Shown here one piece after another: positions 35,906-48,299 of a stretch of 64,000 bases of DNA. The DNA is from Cenococcum geophilum 1.58 (lineage: Eukaryota > Ascomycota > Dothideomycetes > Gloniales > Gloniaceae), in assembly GCA_001692895.1 (NCBI GenBank), contig KV748204.1, forward strand, positions 434,001-498,000, in the 5' to 3' direction. The translations under genes and the position numbers were made by a program. Position 1 is the stretch's first letter. Each line of letters begins with the position of its first letter. The notes under the pieces were generated by a model. It was given only the letters and a program-made list of their open reading frames with translations. It did not search any database and was not told where the DNA came from.

Positions 35906-36176
35906 TGTATAATTACAGCACCTATTATACCAACCGCGTGCTTACGCGTTCGGTACACTAGGTACGCGTTTACGCGTCCAGTGCACTAACCACCCGCTTA
36001 CGCGTCTGGTGCACTTATGAAGCACTAACTAATTAGGGGGGAGGTGCATTAGTATATAGACCACGTAGTCTGCTTCATATAATTAACAGTTACCATTATC
36101 CAAAAGAGTATACAATACTATACGTATTTCGTACCCCTGGATCTAACTCACTCGTGCTATTAAGTTAGTACGAATA
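35906..36176 (+). repeat. 3' LTR of Copia-B
   Basis: 271 bp, the same length as the 5' LTR and differing only by transitions. Followed directly by the target duplication GTTAT and then by Copia-A 3' sequence (AGAATGGGTGGAACGAG). Confidence 0.9.
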
Positions 36177-36389
36177 GTTATAGAATGGGTGGAACGAGAC
36201 TAATGGAGCACTTATAGTTTATTTTACGGACCGTAAATAGGACTTATAGCCAGCTTAGAGCACCATTTAGAAGGCAGCCTAAAAGGCACCTTAGGAGGGA
36301 TTTCCTATATATTCCTTTTGTGTTTTACGGTTCTATTAAAGCAATTACGGGGGCTATATATAAGTAAGTCTATTTTTAAGTGCCGCCAG

Positions 36390-36595
36390 TATATAATTAT
36401 AGCACGTAGTATACCAAACGCGTAATTACGCGTTTGGTATACTAATTACTTATTTATAAAGTACTAACTAATTAAGGGGAGGCGTATTAGTATATAGACT
36501 ACGTAGTCTACCTTAATGGAATTAATAGTCACTATTATCTAAAAGAGCATATAATACTATACGTATTTTATGCCCCTAAATATAACTTACCTATA
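36390..36595 (+). repeat. 3' LTR of Copia-A
   Basis: Matches the Copia-A 5' LTR from TATATAATTATAGCACG onward. Similarity to the LTR family stops near 36,595, at the junction with unrelated sequence, so the outer target duplication of Copia-A could not be read. Confidence 0.75.
36407..36444. repeat. 38-bp perfect palindrome in the LTR
   Basis: Two perfect 19-bp arms centred on AA/TT within ACGCGTAATTACGCGT; the arm reads TAGTATACCAAACGCGTAA. The same block is present, imperfect, in the Copia-A 5' LTR (near 21,528-21,560) and expanded in Copia-B LTRs. It lies in U3 and could be a transcription-factor or integrase contact site; that is inference. Confidence 0.85.
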
Positions 36596-37270
36596 AGGAA
36601 CTAGGAGTTCCTAAGGTTAATATAGTAGAAAAAGGCTTAACTCGGCACGACTGGTTAATAGAGGATACTATCCGTATTTAATATATCACGAACAGCTATC
36701 TCCCTACTAGAGTAGCTGCTTGTGGTTTTATCTAGCGCCGTCTAGTTAGGACTTTACTAGATTAAGGTAAAGCCTCCAATTAGTCTAATTCTATTTATAG
36801 CTTAGACTAGATATACCTTATTATCCTAACTTAGGTCTACTTAGGCCTTATATAAGGTGGTAAGTCCTCCTCTGCTCTAATTATTACTAAATTATTACTA
36901 TTTGTAATAGAGCCCCCCTTCTTACAGATTGCGACCCCAAAATCCTTAATATGGCTCTTTAGAAATTAAGCTTTCTTAGCTAAGAGACTAGGGACTAGTG
37001 GCTTGGCACTATTTTATAAGATAGTTCTAGAATTTAAATCTTTAAGCTCTTTAGTTATTCTTTTATTAATCTTAGTAACTTATTCTTAAATTTTATCCTA
37101 TTTTTAGTCCAATTTGCTCCTCTCTAGCTCTTTATAAGCTCTTTTGGCCCTTATTAATAATTTTACTAACACTTCTAACCCTTGTAGTCCCAAATATTTT
37201 AACTAACTTTAATTAGCAATAGTTTACTTCTTTTTTAGTTTTTTTTTTCTTCTTTATCTAGGACCTACTT
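36596..37270 (-). other. Decayed coding-like stretch, unidentified
   Basis: On the minus strand between about 37,180 and 36,880 a protein-like frame reads with islands such as RAKRAYKELERSKLD, TKINKRITKELKDLNS and FLKSHIKDFGVAICKKGGS, lysine-rich and helix-forming. No family is recognised. It begins exactly where Copia-A stops, and may be part of an older element into which Copia-A inserted. Confidence 0.35.
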
Positions 37271-38900
37271 ACTTAAGTCTATTATCCTTTAGCCCAATAT
37301 AGTAGTAATAGGAGAGAGTTATGCCTAAATTTATAATAATAAATTAAAATAGACCCCGACGACTAATGGTTGCTATAATTATTTCTCTAAGTTCCTAAAG
37401 TGGCTTAAACAGTTCTATAATAAGGAGGTCTAACGGTTTAATATAATCTGTTTTATCTCTATAGCGGCCAGTCTTAATATAGCCTAGTTTATTTCCAATT
37501 TTCGCTATTATAGGTACTTTAGAAGTAGTTTACTTTGTTATAGCTAAGTCGGTTCCTATTAAATCTAGATTATACCTTTTTAGTTAAGTGTTGCTTTTAT
37601 TAGACTAACTGGTCCTATAGATCCCTAAACACTTATTTAACCAATCTATTAAGTTTTAGAAGCTCGCTTAGGACTTAATCTTAGCTATTAACTAAGGAGA
37701 TACGGACTAGATTAAGACTCTTTAAGGTAACGTAGACGGTGCTTATATAGTTTTAATAAAGGCGCTTTATATATAAGTAATTTCTTCTAGTCCTTTTAGT
37801 TTCCTATTAACCCTAATAGCTATTATATTCTTAAAAATAATAATCTCACGGCCTATATAGGCACTTATTACTTTAATGGGTCCAGTAAGAAACTTCCGCA
37901 TTACAATCACTCTATTAGGGCCGCTTTAGCTAAACACGGCGTTACTAAGGCATCTTCTAGCTCTGTTGCCTTTAGTGCCTTATCTACTGCTCCTACGCCC
38001 TATCTACACTTATTTAGCAGTAAACGGCGCTATAAGGCCACACCTAAACGCGAGCGGGTTAAAATTAACCTTAATTCTTCCGAAGAGGACCTTCCTGGAG
38101 TTAACAAGGTAATTGCGACTAAGGTACCCTATTTTAGCACTACTAGGATCTATTCTAGCCCTTTAGCCAGATTTAGCTTTACTACTACTAAGAAGTCTTA
38201 TACTGTCTCTTTTAACCTTATTACTCTCACTAATCCTAGTAAGTTAACCTTTACTCTATAAAGGGACATTTTAGCTTTTATTTTTTCCTTTCTATAAGGA
38301 TTAGCCCTAACTTCTCCTAATAGGGTCCTATCTATTTAGTTAAACGGTATATCTAATTTACTAGAATAGAACTCGGAACGTCTTTAGGAAGCTCTTACTA
38401 CTATAGGTCTTATTAATATCCTTTTAGCTATTACGGCACTAGCAGAAAATGGCAGAACTTAGTTAGTAGAACTTAGCAGAACTTCGCACTAGTAAGTTGC
38501 TACAGATTACCGTATATTGCGGTTATAAGACACAAAGATCTTATAAAACATTAAGTGGCGCTACTCTTCTTCTCCTTTTCTTTCCCTAGCTTTAGATTCT
38601 TATTTATAGACAACCTAATTATATAGGCTTGCGCGTCCCTTATACTATACTCGTGCCTTAATTAACTAAGTCGCTAATAATAGATTAGTAAGAGAGACAA
38701 ATCCTTAAGAAGGTAAGGCCTTTAGAATTGTAAAGACTATATACTATAGGTATATACCTTTAGTATATAACCGGCGACTATTTAAGGGGCGTCTAGGGGT
38801 TATCTTAAGGGTAGCCTAAGGTATCTACAATAATATCTTTTACATTACCCCTCCCTTTCTTATAGTTAGCCCCTAATCGCTATTACCTTATAGTAGGGAG
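37271..38900. other. RIPed sequence with a possible plus-strand frame, unidentified
   Basis: Between about 37,980 and 38,350 a plus-strand frame has an open, Ser/Thr/Pro-rich character (NSSEEDLPGV at about 38,070). Around 38,440-38,490 the word GCAGAACTT is repeated. No domain, terminal repeat or RNA gene was recognised. Confidence 0.3.
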
Positions 38901-39799
38901 ATTATAAGGGCTTATTCTAGAAGGGGTTTAAAGAAATATTAAAGAGGCGTTGGTATACCGCTGTATATTATCTATCTATCTAATCTCTGCTTTAAACTTC
39001 TAAAAAACCTTAAAAAGAAAAAATATATAATTAGAGAAAAGATATAAGAATTGCTAAAAGACCTATTAAAAGTATGCTAGTAACTACCTAGGCTAATATA
39101 GGAATTTTTATACAACTCTACTTCTAAGCCTTTATGCCGGTTTATAATTAATTATAAGTATTATAGGTAATTTAGTGTTCTAGCATAGTTCTATAGAACC
39201 TTTAAGTATAGAATTTAACATATAGAGCCTTAGCTTGCCGTTATCTTTAACTGCTAAAATATAGTCTATAATCCTTTTCTTATAATCCCCTACGTTACTA
39301 ACGCATTACTTTTATATTTACTCTTAGGCTATTAAATATAGTTAAGGTATTAATTAGTTAGTTAAAGAGACTTATATCTTAAGATTTAGTGTATATGCTT
39401 TTAAATTTAGTAGTTCTATACTATATAGTTAGCGTAGCTTTACTACAGCAAATAGGGACACTTTATAATAGTAATTATAGCTATTATATAATTGTTAAAA
39501 ACGTCTATAATATTAATCTTTTAATACTATAGTATTGTTTAGGTATAATTTAACCTATATACGTTTTTAATTAACGTTTTAATTGCCTTCCCTTGGCCAC
39601 GTACTTAGTTTTTATAAGGAAGTAATAGCTAAATAGCTTATACGCGTGTTTTCTTTTTTTTAAAATAGCGCTATTATAACGGAGTTATATTAGTAAGGTT
39701 GCGGCTATTTACTAGAAGGGTATTAGATGGTAAAGTATAAAAATACTTTACTTATTAAGCTTAATCCTTCTTTTTAATACCTTACTTTCTATCGCCAAC
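38901..39799. other. AT-rich RIPed spacer, nothing recognised
   Basis: No coding, tandem or inverted structure could be supported. It may include the 3' part of the DIRS-like element to the right, where a tyrosine recombinase would be expected, but no such motif was found. Confidence 0.4.
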
Positions 39800-42660
39800 C
39801 TTTATCTAATTTTAGACGTATCTTTAATATATTATTAAGATTTTCTTCTTTTCTATTAATAATTTAATATACCTCTTTATTCCTTTACTAACTACTTTTT
39901 TAAGTAAATTTTATAGCGTATTTTAGCCCTACCTTTATATATAAAACCCTAACCTCCGCTAACCTGTAACTAGTGCTAGTCCTACCTAAATAATTTTACC
40001 TATACGTCTTTAAAAGATTAGAAATCTAATAATAGGATTCTAGAGGCTTATAATAAGACGCACTATATTAGATCTAATACCTTTAGTCCTTATAATTAAT
40101 GCATGCGTACTAAGAGCGGTAGTTATGTTAAGGTAAGCTTTTCTATCCTTAATAGATTTCCATTACTAACTTTAAGCTTTAATAGCCTAGGCCTAAGTGG
40201 CGACGATTCTCTAATATTCTTAACTACTATATTGCCCAGGCTTTATCTTATTTTAGCGCTAATATTAAACGTTTTAGTTAAATTTAAGACTATGCTATAG
40301 CTATCTATACCGCCTATAATTTCTAGTAAGCTAGCTAGTAACGCCTAATATAAGAGTAAGGTTAGTATATTAAGGATAGGGTAAGAAATAGAGGTAATAA
40401 AAAGAAGGTCGCTGTCTACTATAAAAAGGAGTTTATATATACGCGTTAAGTTTTAAAAGAGTATAATATAATACGTTATTAGGTAGGTTGCCCTTTAGGT
40501 ACTTAGTAGATAGGTAACTAATAGTTACTATAGTAAGGTCTTAGTGGTTCTACTAGTAAACTATACTAGGTAGCTAATATCTCTATTTATTCTAGGCTTT
40601 AGTATATTTTTATTAACTATAAGCTAACGCCCTAAGAGTTTTATTAGTATTAGTTTGGACCTAATATTAATATTAAGTGTTTATAAATCTCTGCTAGATC
40701 TTATAATGCTATCTACTTAATAGGGCTAAGGGATAAGATAAAAGTATTAGTATTAATCTAATAACCTAGTATATCTAACACTGTGCTATAGGAGGGAAAC
40801 TAAGTAGTATAATTATAAGATTATATACGTAAACTACTAGTAAATAACTAGTGCCTAGGCGTAAAATAAATATAAAGTTATCTAGATAATAAACTAGCGT
40901 AAAGAAAGCAATAATTAAATAAAGGCGGCGTTTAAGAATCTAATATAGGGCTTCTATAAAAAGGTTAAAAAGGAAGGGCGTAGTAGCTAAACTAAAGGGG
41001 AGGCAGCATTTAGTATATACTATCTTTTCCCACTTAAAACCTAGTAGGCGTTAGTTAGTAATAGCAACTAGGATATTCTAAAAAGCGTCTTTAAAATCAC
41101 ATTTAAGGATAACGGCTTCTTTCCTAGTGAGGATAAGTACTAGAATATTATCTATAGTACTATAGGTGAGGGTAAAGTAGGCCTCTAGAATAGCGGCGTT
41201 AACAAAAAGACCTTGGCGAGGCTTAGGCGAAGAGAGATTATAAATACGGTGGAAGGTTCCATCTAGCTTAAGTATAAGTCCTAAGGAGGAGTAGCAGATT
41301 GCTTTAGGCGGATAAATAGCAATACAGCTAATAGGTAGATTAGTAGCAATTTTTATAATAATTACTCCTAGGTTAGTATTAGATAGGAGTTAATTTAAAC
41401 ATATACGTGCTAGCAATAAGGCAGTAACTCTAATCCGTGCGCTATATATTAGAATACCCTTAATTAAAGGGCCGAGCTCTTTAGGGTATAGGAGTAGCTT
41501 ATCCCTCTAGGCTAGCGCGTTTAATAGCGACGGCGAAGTATAAAGTAGATACCCTAGGGTAAATACCTTAAATTTTAGTATTAAGTTTAGGCGCGGAGGG
41601 GGTATAAATTATTATAAAGACCCCTTACAGTCTTTCTTAATGTAATTCCCTCTATATACTTTATAGAGATATTAATAAAAGTATAGTAATTTAAAGCACG
41701 GACAGCCTATATTCTAATTACTATATACCTAGCCCTATAGGGATAAGGTAGATATCTCTACCTAAGGGCGTTTAGATAATAAACTACTATAGGAGGGTAA
41801 TAGGGCTAGGCGTAGGGTGGCGAAATTATAGTTAGCTGCTTATAGTTTAATAGGAATAGCCTAGTTAGTAAGGTTAGTTTAACTAAGCCTTATAGCTCTC
41901 TAGCAGACAACTAGGGCTAAATTAAGAATACTATTCCAGATAACTATGCAGAGAAGCCTATAATAGCTTAGTAGAATTTTACTATTATAATAGCCTAGAG
42001 GGTTTAGACGATAATACTATAGTTAGTAAAGCCCTTAAGCTAAATATCTATAGAGGAGAAGTCCTTTCTAAAGCCCTTACTGGAGGTAATAACTCTTCTA
42101 TTTACCGTTAACTTTATCTAATTAGAGTTAATTCTAGATGGGTTATTATATAGCTTTATAAGGTTCTTTAGAACAAATATACCCTTCTAGATTACAGTAA
42201 CTTTAGAAATTAGGATCCTAGAAAGAAGCAAATCTAGGCTCTTTATAGTAGGAGGGAGAGAAAACTTACCGGAGTTAGTCTTTACCGCGTTAATTATAGT
42301 AGGGTTCTTCTTAATAGCGGCAAGCCAAGCCTAATATATTTCTTCCGTAGCCAACTTTACCTAGGCTATAGAAGCAGTAAGTGCTTTAAGGGTAGCCTAG
42401 TTTAAAGCTGCCTTATAAGCGTGCTCCTGCTTATAGTCTTTTAGCTCTTATTTATAAATATCCTATAGGCGCTTTTTAGCTGCAGCTATAGCTGTAGTAG
42501 AAGGCGTAGTGGCCATAGTAATAAAAGGGCGATGCGTCTGCGAGCCTTTACTATTAAGAACACGCGAATAAGAGCGTGTGCTATGTGCAGGAGCGTCTTT
42601 AAAAGAATTTGTTATAAGGAGTAGATAGGGGATAGCGGAGAGGAGTAATAGCAACGGCCT
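39800..42660 (-). mobile_element. DIRS-like retroelement fossil (gag-like and RT parts)
   Basis: Minus-strand element. The RT is recognisable: KCDFKDAF near 41,075-41,110, TKCCLPFSLATTPFLFNLF near 40,970-41,030, and YYLDNFIF near 40,875-40,905 (YLDDF in relatives). CLPFGLxxxPxxFNxFxEAL followed by HYLDDF is typical of DIRS/Ngaro-type fungal RTs rather than Gypsy, Copia or LINE. A gag-like frame precedes it (about 42,520 to 41,900, alanine-rich start MATTPSTTAIAAAKKRL). The tyrosine recombinase and terminal repeats were not identified, so the left boundary is a guess. Many breaks, heavily RIPed, old. Confidence 0.6.
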
Positions 42661-43464
42661 AAATTCAAGGCTTTAAGGGAGGAGATTTAACGGTTAAATA
42701 AGATCAGAATAAATAAATTAATAGTAGCTTTAATTAACGAGAACTAGCATATTCGAATTCAATTAGATAATATTATTAACGCTTAAAGTTCTTTATATAG
42801 AGACTTTAAGCTATATACTATGGGACACGTAACTTCCTATAGACCCTATTATTAAAAGCTTTAGCTATTATTTTCTTTATAGCTTTTAAGTCCACTAATA
42901 AAGAGCTAGGCTCTATATTTTATACGGAGCTTTAGAGTAGTAATCCTTATACTTATTAAGGCTTTATAGTTAAACAATCCTTTCTTTAAGATTAAACTTA
43001 TCTAGCTCTTTTTCCTTTATCTAGTACTATAAAGGCCTCTTATATAATATAGTATAAAGGGGATATAAATCTCGGAATTGCTCCTAGAGCTGCTTTAACT
43101 TTTAAAGCGCAGGTTGCATAGCGGTAGGTCCGGCGCGCTACGCAGCTAAAATACCAGCTATCTACCGCACGATCGCAATTCTTGGTGGCATACCACGTTA
43201 ATCCATTAATAGAATCCACTATTTAATGCTCTCTTCTTATGCTAGTGTAAGACGGCGATTTAACGCAATAGAACCGCGTTTTAGCTAGATGCCTTTAACA
43301 CGTCGCTATGCCGTCGTTCTGGACACATTGTACGTGCTAGTGGCCTTTCGGAAACTTGTAAATTAGCCTTGCTTATATACATTAATAGATAGAAGAAGTC
43401 TGCCCTCTTGAAAACCGGGGTTTTATTATTGTGGGGTGGCCATTAAGGTTATAGTTGTATAACC
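42661..43464. other. Spacer between the DIRS-like fossil and LINE-B
   Basis: 42,661-43,080 is AT-rich RIPed DNA that may hold the DIRS-like 5' end. 43,080-43,440 is more GC-balanced, without a gene; it contains a small hairpin GCTTTAA/TTAAAGC near 43,092. Nothing else is supported. The composition change at about 43,080 suggests a different layer, perhaps older unique DNA. Confidence 0.4.
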
Positions 43465-43899
43465 TTTTTTTTTTAAATTATATACCGTTTTAGCTGCCCT
43501 AAGGGCGCTATGCTAGGTCTTCTATTTTATAGGGGTAAATCCTAGATAATTACCCGCCTTACCTATAGCAGTGATTCCGTAAGGCCCTTATCTGCCTATT
43601 TACCACGTGCTATAAGTGTATAGTGCCTAGGAGAGAAGCAAATGCCTAAAATTAAAATTATAAGAATATATACGCGTAGGGTAAGTTCCTATACAAAGGA
43701 GATAGTCGAAATTAAATAATTAAAAAGTAGTAAATACCCAAATTACCTCCGTTCCGTACCGTATATTAAAGCTAGGCCTATTTTATAGGCCTGGAGTTCT
43801 TGCTTTAATACTGTCCGTCTTTCGCCAATATCGCATATAATGTATTTACTACTAAGAGAGACTTAGTTGGTTACTTTAAGTCTATTTCTTACCTCCAGA

Positions 43900-46800
43900 A
43901 ACTGCCTTAGAAGGCCTATTCGTACTATATATTATGCTGCCTTCTTTACTAACTATATTTAGTTTAAGATCGTTTTAAAGCTCTAAGGTTGGCTGTTATA
44001 CGGCCAGACTGCTTTCCTTAGTTCTTTAAAATTGGGACATTTAATTAGGACGTGACGTCCTGTTTATTTGTCTCCATATATACATTTTAAGTCAGGCGCA
44101 CGTTTAATCCTATAGAGGTAGCTTTTAAGGGCTACTTTGCCTGTGTGGATTTGCGTAAGGGCGGTAGAGAGGATCTTAGGTAAGTTACTGTATACCCTTA
44201 GTCTCCGTTTTAAGATTTAAGGTGCTAGCCTATATAGCTCTCTCCCTATCCCTTCTTTCTCCTACTCCGTTTTCCATTTTATTTCTAGTCTTACCTTTAT
44301 TATCCTTTTTACTATAGATAATAGGCTTTAAAGCGACTTAAAGGTAGGGGCCTTTAGCCCTATACTATTCTTTCTCTACCCTATTACCCGCTTTATAAGA
44401 ACGTCTACTTATTTATTTCCTTTAATCCCGACGTATAAAGGGGCCCAGTATATTACTACTTTAATTCCCATTATCTGTGCGGCCTAGAGCCTTTCCTATA
44501 CTCTATATATTAGGTATTAGCCTAAGCAGTTACGTAGTTTTACTACTACTTAAATTGCTGCTTAGTTATCCGTAAAGATTGTAAGGTATTTAATCCTTAG
44601 TAAATAGTTAAGGGCTAAATTAAGGGCTATTTGGAGCCCTTGTAGCTCCCCTATATAGACTATACTAACTTAGTTTGTTTCTATATAATTTACTACTTTA
44701 AGTCCTAGTTCTAGTATACATACTAATACCCTAACTTCTCTATTGATTTTGCTACTATCTATATATACTAGCACATGCCTTTAATTTCCTTTAGCTTGCT
44801 TTATAATTTGTTTATACTCCTATTTTCCTACCTCTATTCCTTTAGTAATTTAGATCTATAGTGGTTTAACCTATAGGCAGACTATCTCTAGTTAAATTAC
44901 CTTTATTAGTGGCGTCCCTTCTAAAAGGTAGAGTGCTACATTATTCTCTAACTTCTAAAGAAGGCTATATAGTTTAAACTTAGTCGGGGCGGGTTGCCTT
45001 AGTTGCTAGATTTTGTAGTATAGTAGTAAGCCCTTAATTCGGTTTAGGGACGACTCCGCTACGCGGTATAGTGATATTTTAATAGGTGGTATGTGCATCT
45101 CTACTTCTAGTTCGGCTTTAGCTAATATTCTATAAACTCCTATTATAAGACAGAGCGCTCTATATTAGATCTGTGCTAGCGTATTATATACTTTCTTTTC
45201 CCTATTAGCGAACCCGTATCCTCCATTTAGTATATACTAGTAGGAGGCTGTGTATAGCATTCGCGGTAGGATAGTGGTAATATATAGCTGACGTATATAT
45301 CTTGTTATAATGCCCTATATAGATCCTGCTATGCCTAAGAGGCATACTAGTTATCCCGTTAATCTTTCCACTATATAATCTAGATAGGCTCTTCCTGTAA
45401 GCTTATTATTTAGTATAACTCCAAGGTAGCGGGCTTTAGTTATTAGTTTTATTGTTTAAGTCCTCCCGTCCTTTAGTGTAAGCACTAGAGGACGTTTCCG
45501 TTGTTTTTCTGTTACTTTCTTTCCTGGTTAGATAAAGTGAATAAGTTTATATTTCTATAGTACGAATACTAAGGCGTGTCTATGCGCCTATGTTTCCGCT
45601 TTTTAATATAACATTTCTAACGTACTTATTGTTTCTTCTATACTTTTCCCGTTAACTATAATGCTTATATCATTAATATAACCTATAATAAGGCCGTGTC
45701 TTAGTCCGTCCTTATCTATAGCTATATCTAAAAGGTCTGCGTTATAGAAGAGATAGAGTATTAGCAATATAGGCAAGCCTTATAGGATTTCGGTTGGGGT
45801 AAGGAAGCGATCTAACATTCCCTCTGGCAATCTAATGTAGGTAGATTTTCTACTTAAAAAGCTATTAATCTAGTTAACCATTTATATTAGAATTCTTCGT
45901 TTTCAGAGGTAGTAAATGAGTCTCCTATATAATACGTTATCGAACGCTCCACTTACGTCTAGCATAAGCAGACTTACTATATCTTCTTCTTTTGTTTGCC
46001 ATACGGCGTATATCTTCTCTATAAGAAGGTACACTGCGTACTTATATCCGGCTGCTGCCCTACCTCTTATATATATACGTGGCAGTATACCGTAGGCGTC
46101 TACTATAAATAGCACCCGCTTTATAAGTATCTTATCTATAACCTTACCCAGTGTATTTAAAAGGGCGATTGGCCTATACATTTTGGGGTCTTTAAAGTCT
46201 CCTTTCTTTAGTTTTCGTAGTGCTACTATAATTAATCGTCTAAAGTGGGCTAGGTAGTACCCTTCTGCTAAGCAGTAGTTAAACAGTTAGGTAAGTAGCT
46301 TTTTTTAATTCCGGAATAGCTTTATATAGTATTCGGCTTAGTAGCTAATCTTCTCCTAGGGCTTTATTAGGGCTAGTTACTCTAATTACTTCTTTTACTT
46401 CCTATACGTTGATTTCCGGTACCCACAGTAGGTTAAGGTATTAGTATTCGTGTATATCCCTTAAATTTACAGCTGGGGATATAGGGAAGAAAGATCCCCT
46501 TAGGGCTGCCGTCTTTCCTTCTACTATGCGCTGTGGCGTTTCCGTTACATCTTTAATGTCTAGGGTGAATGTTATTCTTATAATGTTCCGTTTTTTAGCC
46601 TAGGCGTATAGAGACCACAGTCCCTTTATATCTTTAACCTCACTAACTCTTTCCCTATATTCTAGCTTTATAGCTTTTTTAATAGCTTTAGCTTTTTCCT
46701 ATCTTGCTAGTTATAATACGGTATAGTTCTCTTCTATAGGGCGTCTATTAAAGTGCCTGCGTACACATCTTTCTGCTTTAATTACTTTTAAGTATTCTTC

Positions 46801-47800
46801 TAACTATCCTAGTATAGATCTCGGGCTTAGCTTAGCGATTAGCGTAGATAGTTCTACTGCTTTTATAAGGATGTTAATAATTTAGGTTTATGGGAGTAGG
46901 AGTTAGAGGTAGGGAGGTACTTCTGGGAGTTCCTAAAGCACATTATAGAATATCTCCTTATTTATTTTCTTAAAAAGTCGCTATATTAGTATCTCTTCCC
47001 TTTTTAGTTAATATCTAAATACGGTTTCGATTAGGAGGTAGTCGGATCCCTTATTAAGTTCCTTATTAATACCTAACTAGATTAGATAGTCTGCTACGTT
47101 TAGGGTAATAAGGCTAAGGTTAATTATAGATAGGTTTATACCTACTCCTTTTGCTAGCCTTATAATTAGTCCTTCCTTAAATCCTAGTTTAAGGTCGTTA
47201 TTCTCCATTACTTCTATAAGGTAGTTTACTATAGCTCTATAGTTATACCCGGCTTTAGGTCCTCCCTATTTAGGGTAGTAGAGATTAAAATCCCCTACAA
47301 CTACTGTGCTGTAATTTAGGCCGCTTACTCTTCTTAGGGCGTTATTTAGTTTTAGGAGTATGCATCCTCTTAAAAGGCCGTCTAATCAATTATACGGTGG
47401 GAGTAGGTTTGGGTTATATATATTAAAGACAGTGACCGTATACTGCTATTCTTCTTCTTAGTTTGTAATTAATACCGCTACTAGGTTATAGCCGTAATCT
47501 ACTATATAGAGGTATTTAATTGGGATACTTTTGTTAATAAAAAGGCATACCTATGTCCTCTAGTAGGGTAGGTAATATAGGTAGAACCTATTACTAATTA
47601 GATTGGTTATTATAGGGAGGTCCCTTTTAGGCCTCTCGCTACGCTATGCCTTCTAAATAGCAATTACGTTGTATTACTAGGCTCGTTCGTCTTATAGAAG
47701 CTCCTATATTCGCGTATAGCTTTTTCCTATATTATATTATAGGACCTTAATAGTGTAGATACCCGGGTTTTCCGTTATTAGGAGTGGCTAAATATATTTA
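43900..47800 (-). pseudogene. LINE-B ORF2: endonuclease, reverse transcriptase, RNase H
   Basis: Encodes the machinery for target-primed reverse transcription. The endonuclease start is near 47,600-47,760 (YNIGKSYTR, later SERPKRDLPIITN, as in fungal Tad1 ORF2). RT: an open piece at 45,903-46,181 includes YRPIALLNTLGKVIDK and LMLDVSGAFDNV; the active-site segment GYINDISIIVNG lies near 45,650-45,690 (YVDD-type in relatives, first Asp read as Asn). RNase H islands lie near 44,560-44,780 (VYIDSS, ELQGLQIALNLA, IFTDN). Order and spacing match Tad1-like LINEs. Interrupted by many RIP-type stops. Confidence 0.85.
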
Positions 47801-48299
47801 TCCGTAGTAGTTTAGTTGCCCTTCCTTAACTCCTTATAGAGTACTATAAGCTCCTACTTAAGTCGGAGCCTCCGTCATCTTTAATCCCTACTTATAAATC
47901 TATAATAATTTTAATTCTTTCCTTCTTTTTCTCTTTCCTTACTACGTATTTACTTTAACTTATACTAGGTATAGAGTCTTCCTTAGCTTTACCTTTTTCT
48001 TTCTTATTTTTTTTAGTTAATTTAGGTTTTAGAATAAGTCTTACTTCTTCTTCCGTTGCCTATATTAGTAAGGTTTCCCTTTATATTAGGTTTAAGTTTA
48101 TACTACATCCGCTTTCCTTTTCTTAGTTTGCTTTACTAATTAGGCTATTTACTAGGCTATTTATAGGTCTCTTCTATCCTTACATTATATCTATTATATT
48201 TATAGCGTTTAGATTATTTAACGTATTTACTATACTGTCTATTATCTGCAATATTAGGGGTAGGAAGCTTAGCTAGCTACTACTTTTACTCCCTATTTT

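Larger units (their letters stand above)
29880..36176 (+). mobile_element. Copia-B: full-length Ty1/Copia fossil inside Copia-A
   Basis: 6,297 bp with two 271-bp LTRs and a 5-bp target duplication GTTAT (29,875-29,879 and 36,177-36,181). Parts: gag (about 30,550-32,200, Cys-rich knuckle near 31,965-32,000), protease (about 32,340-32,600, IDTGAS), integrase (about 32,800-33,800), RT (about 33,990-34,900) and RNase H (about 35,020-35,500, FIDASF). Integrase before RT is the Copia order. A patch of N lies at 33,935-33,979. All parts are present but broken by many RIP-type lesions. LTR divergence is about 12 transitions in 271 bp, so age by clock would be misleading under RIP. Confidence 0.9.
21512..36595 (+). 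mobile_element. Copia-A: Ty1/Copia fossil, split by nested elements
   Basis: Plus-strand element with 5' LTR at 21,512-21,737 and 3' LTR at 36,390-36,595. Own segments lie at 21,512-22,747, 26,773-29,879 and 36,177-36,595; the rest is later insertions (TR-GAG nest and Copia-B). Visible parts: gag (from about 22,120, continuing at 26,780-27,800 with a Cys-rich knuckle near 27,475-27,530), protease (about 27,880-28,150), RT (about 28,340-29,240) and RNase H (about 29,380-29,870). It is broken many times and RIPed. The family is the same as Copia-B, which it must predate. Confidence 0.85.

Noticed and set aside
40103-40300. Plus-strand 65-codon hydrophobic frame
   Set aside because: Antisense to the DIRS-like element, without a family match.
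42661-43464. Possible second DIRS-type terminal repeat
   Set aside because: Only a 7-bp hairpin was found; no repeat matching the other side of the element.
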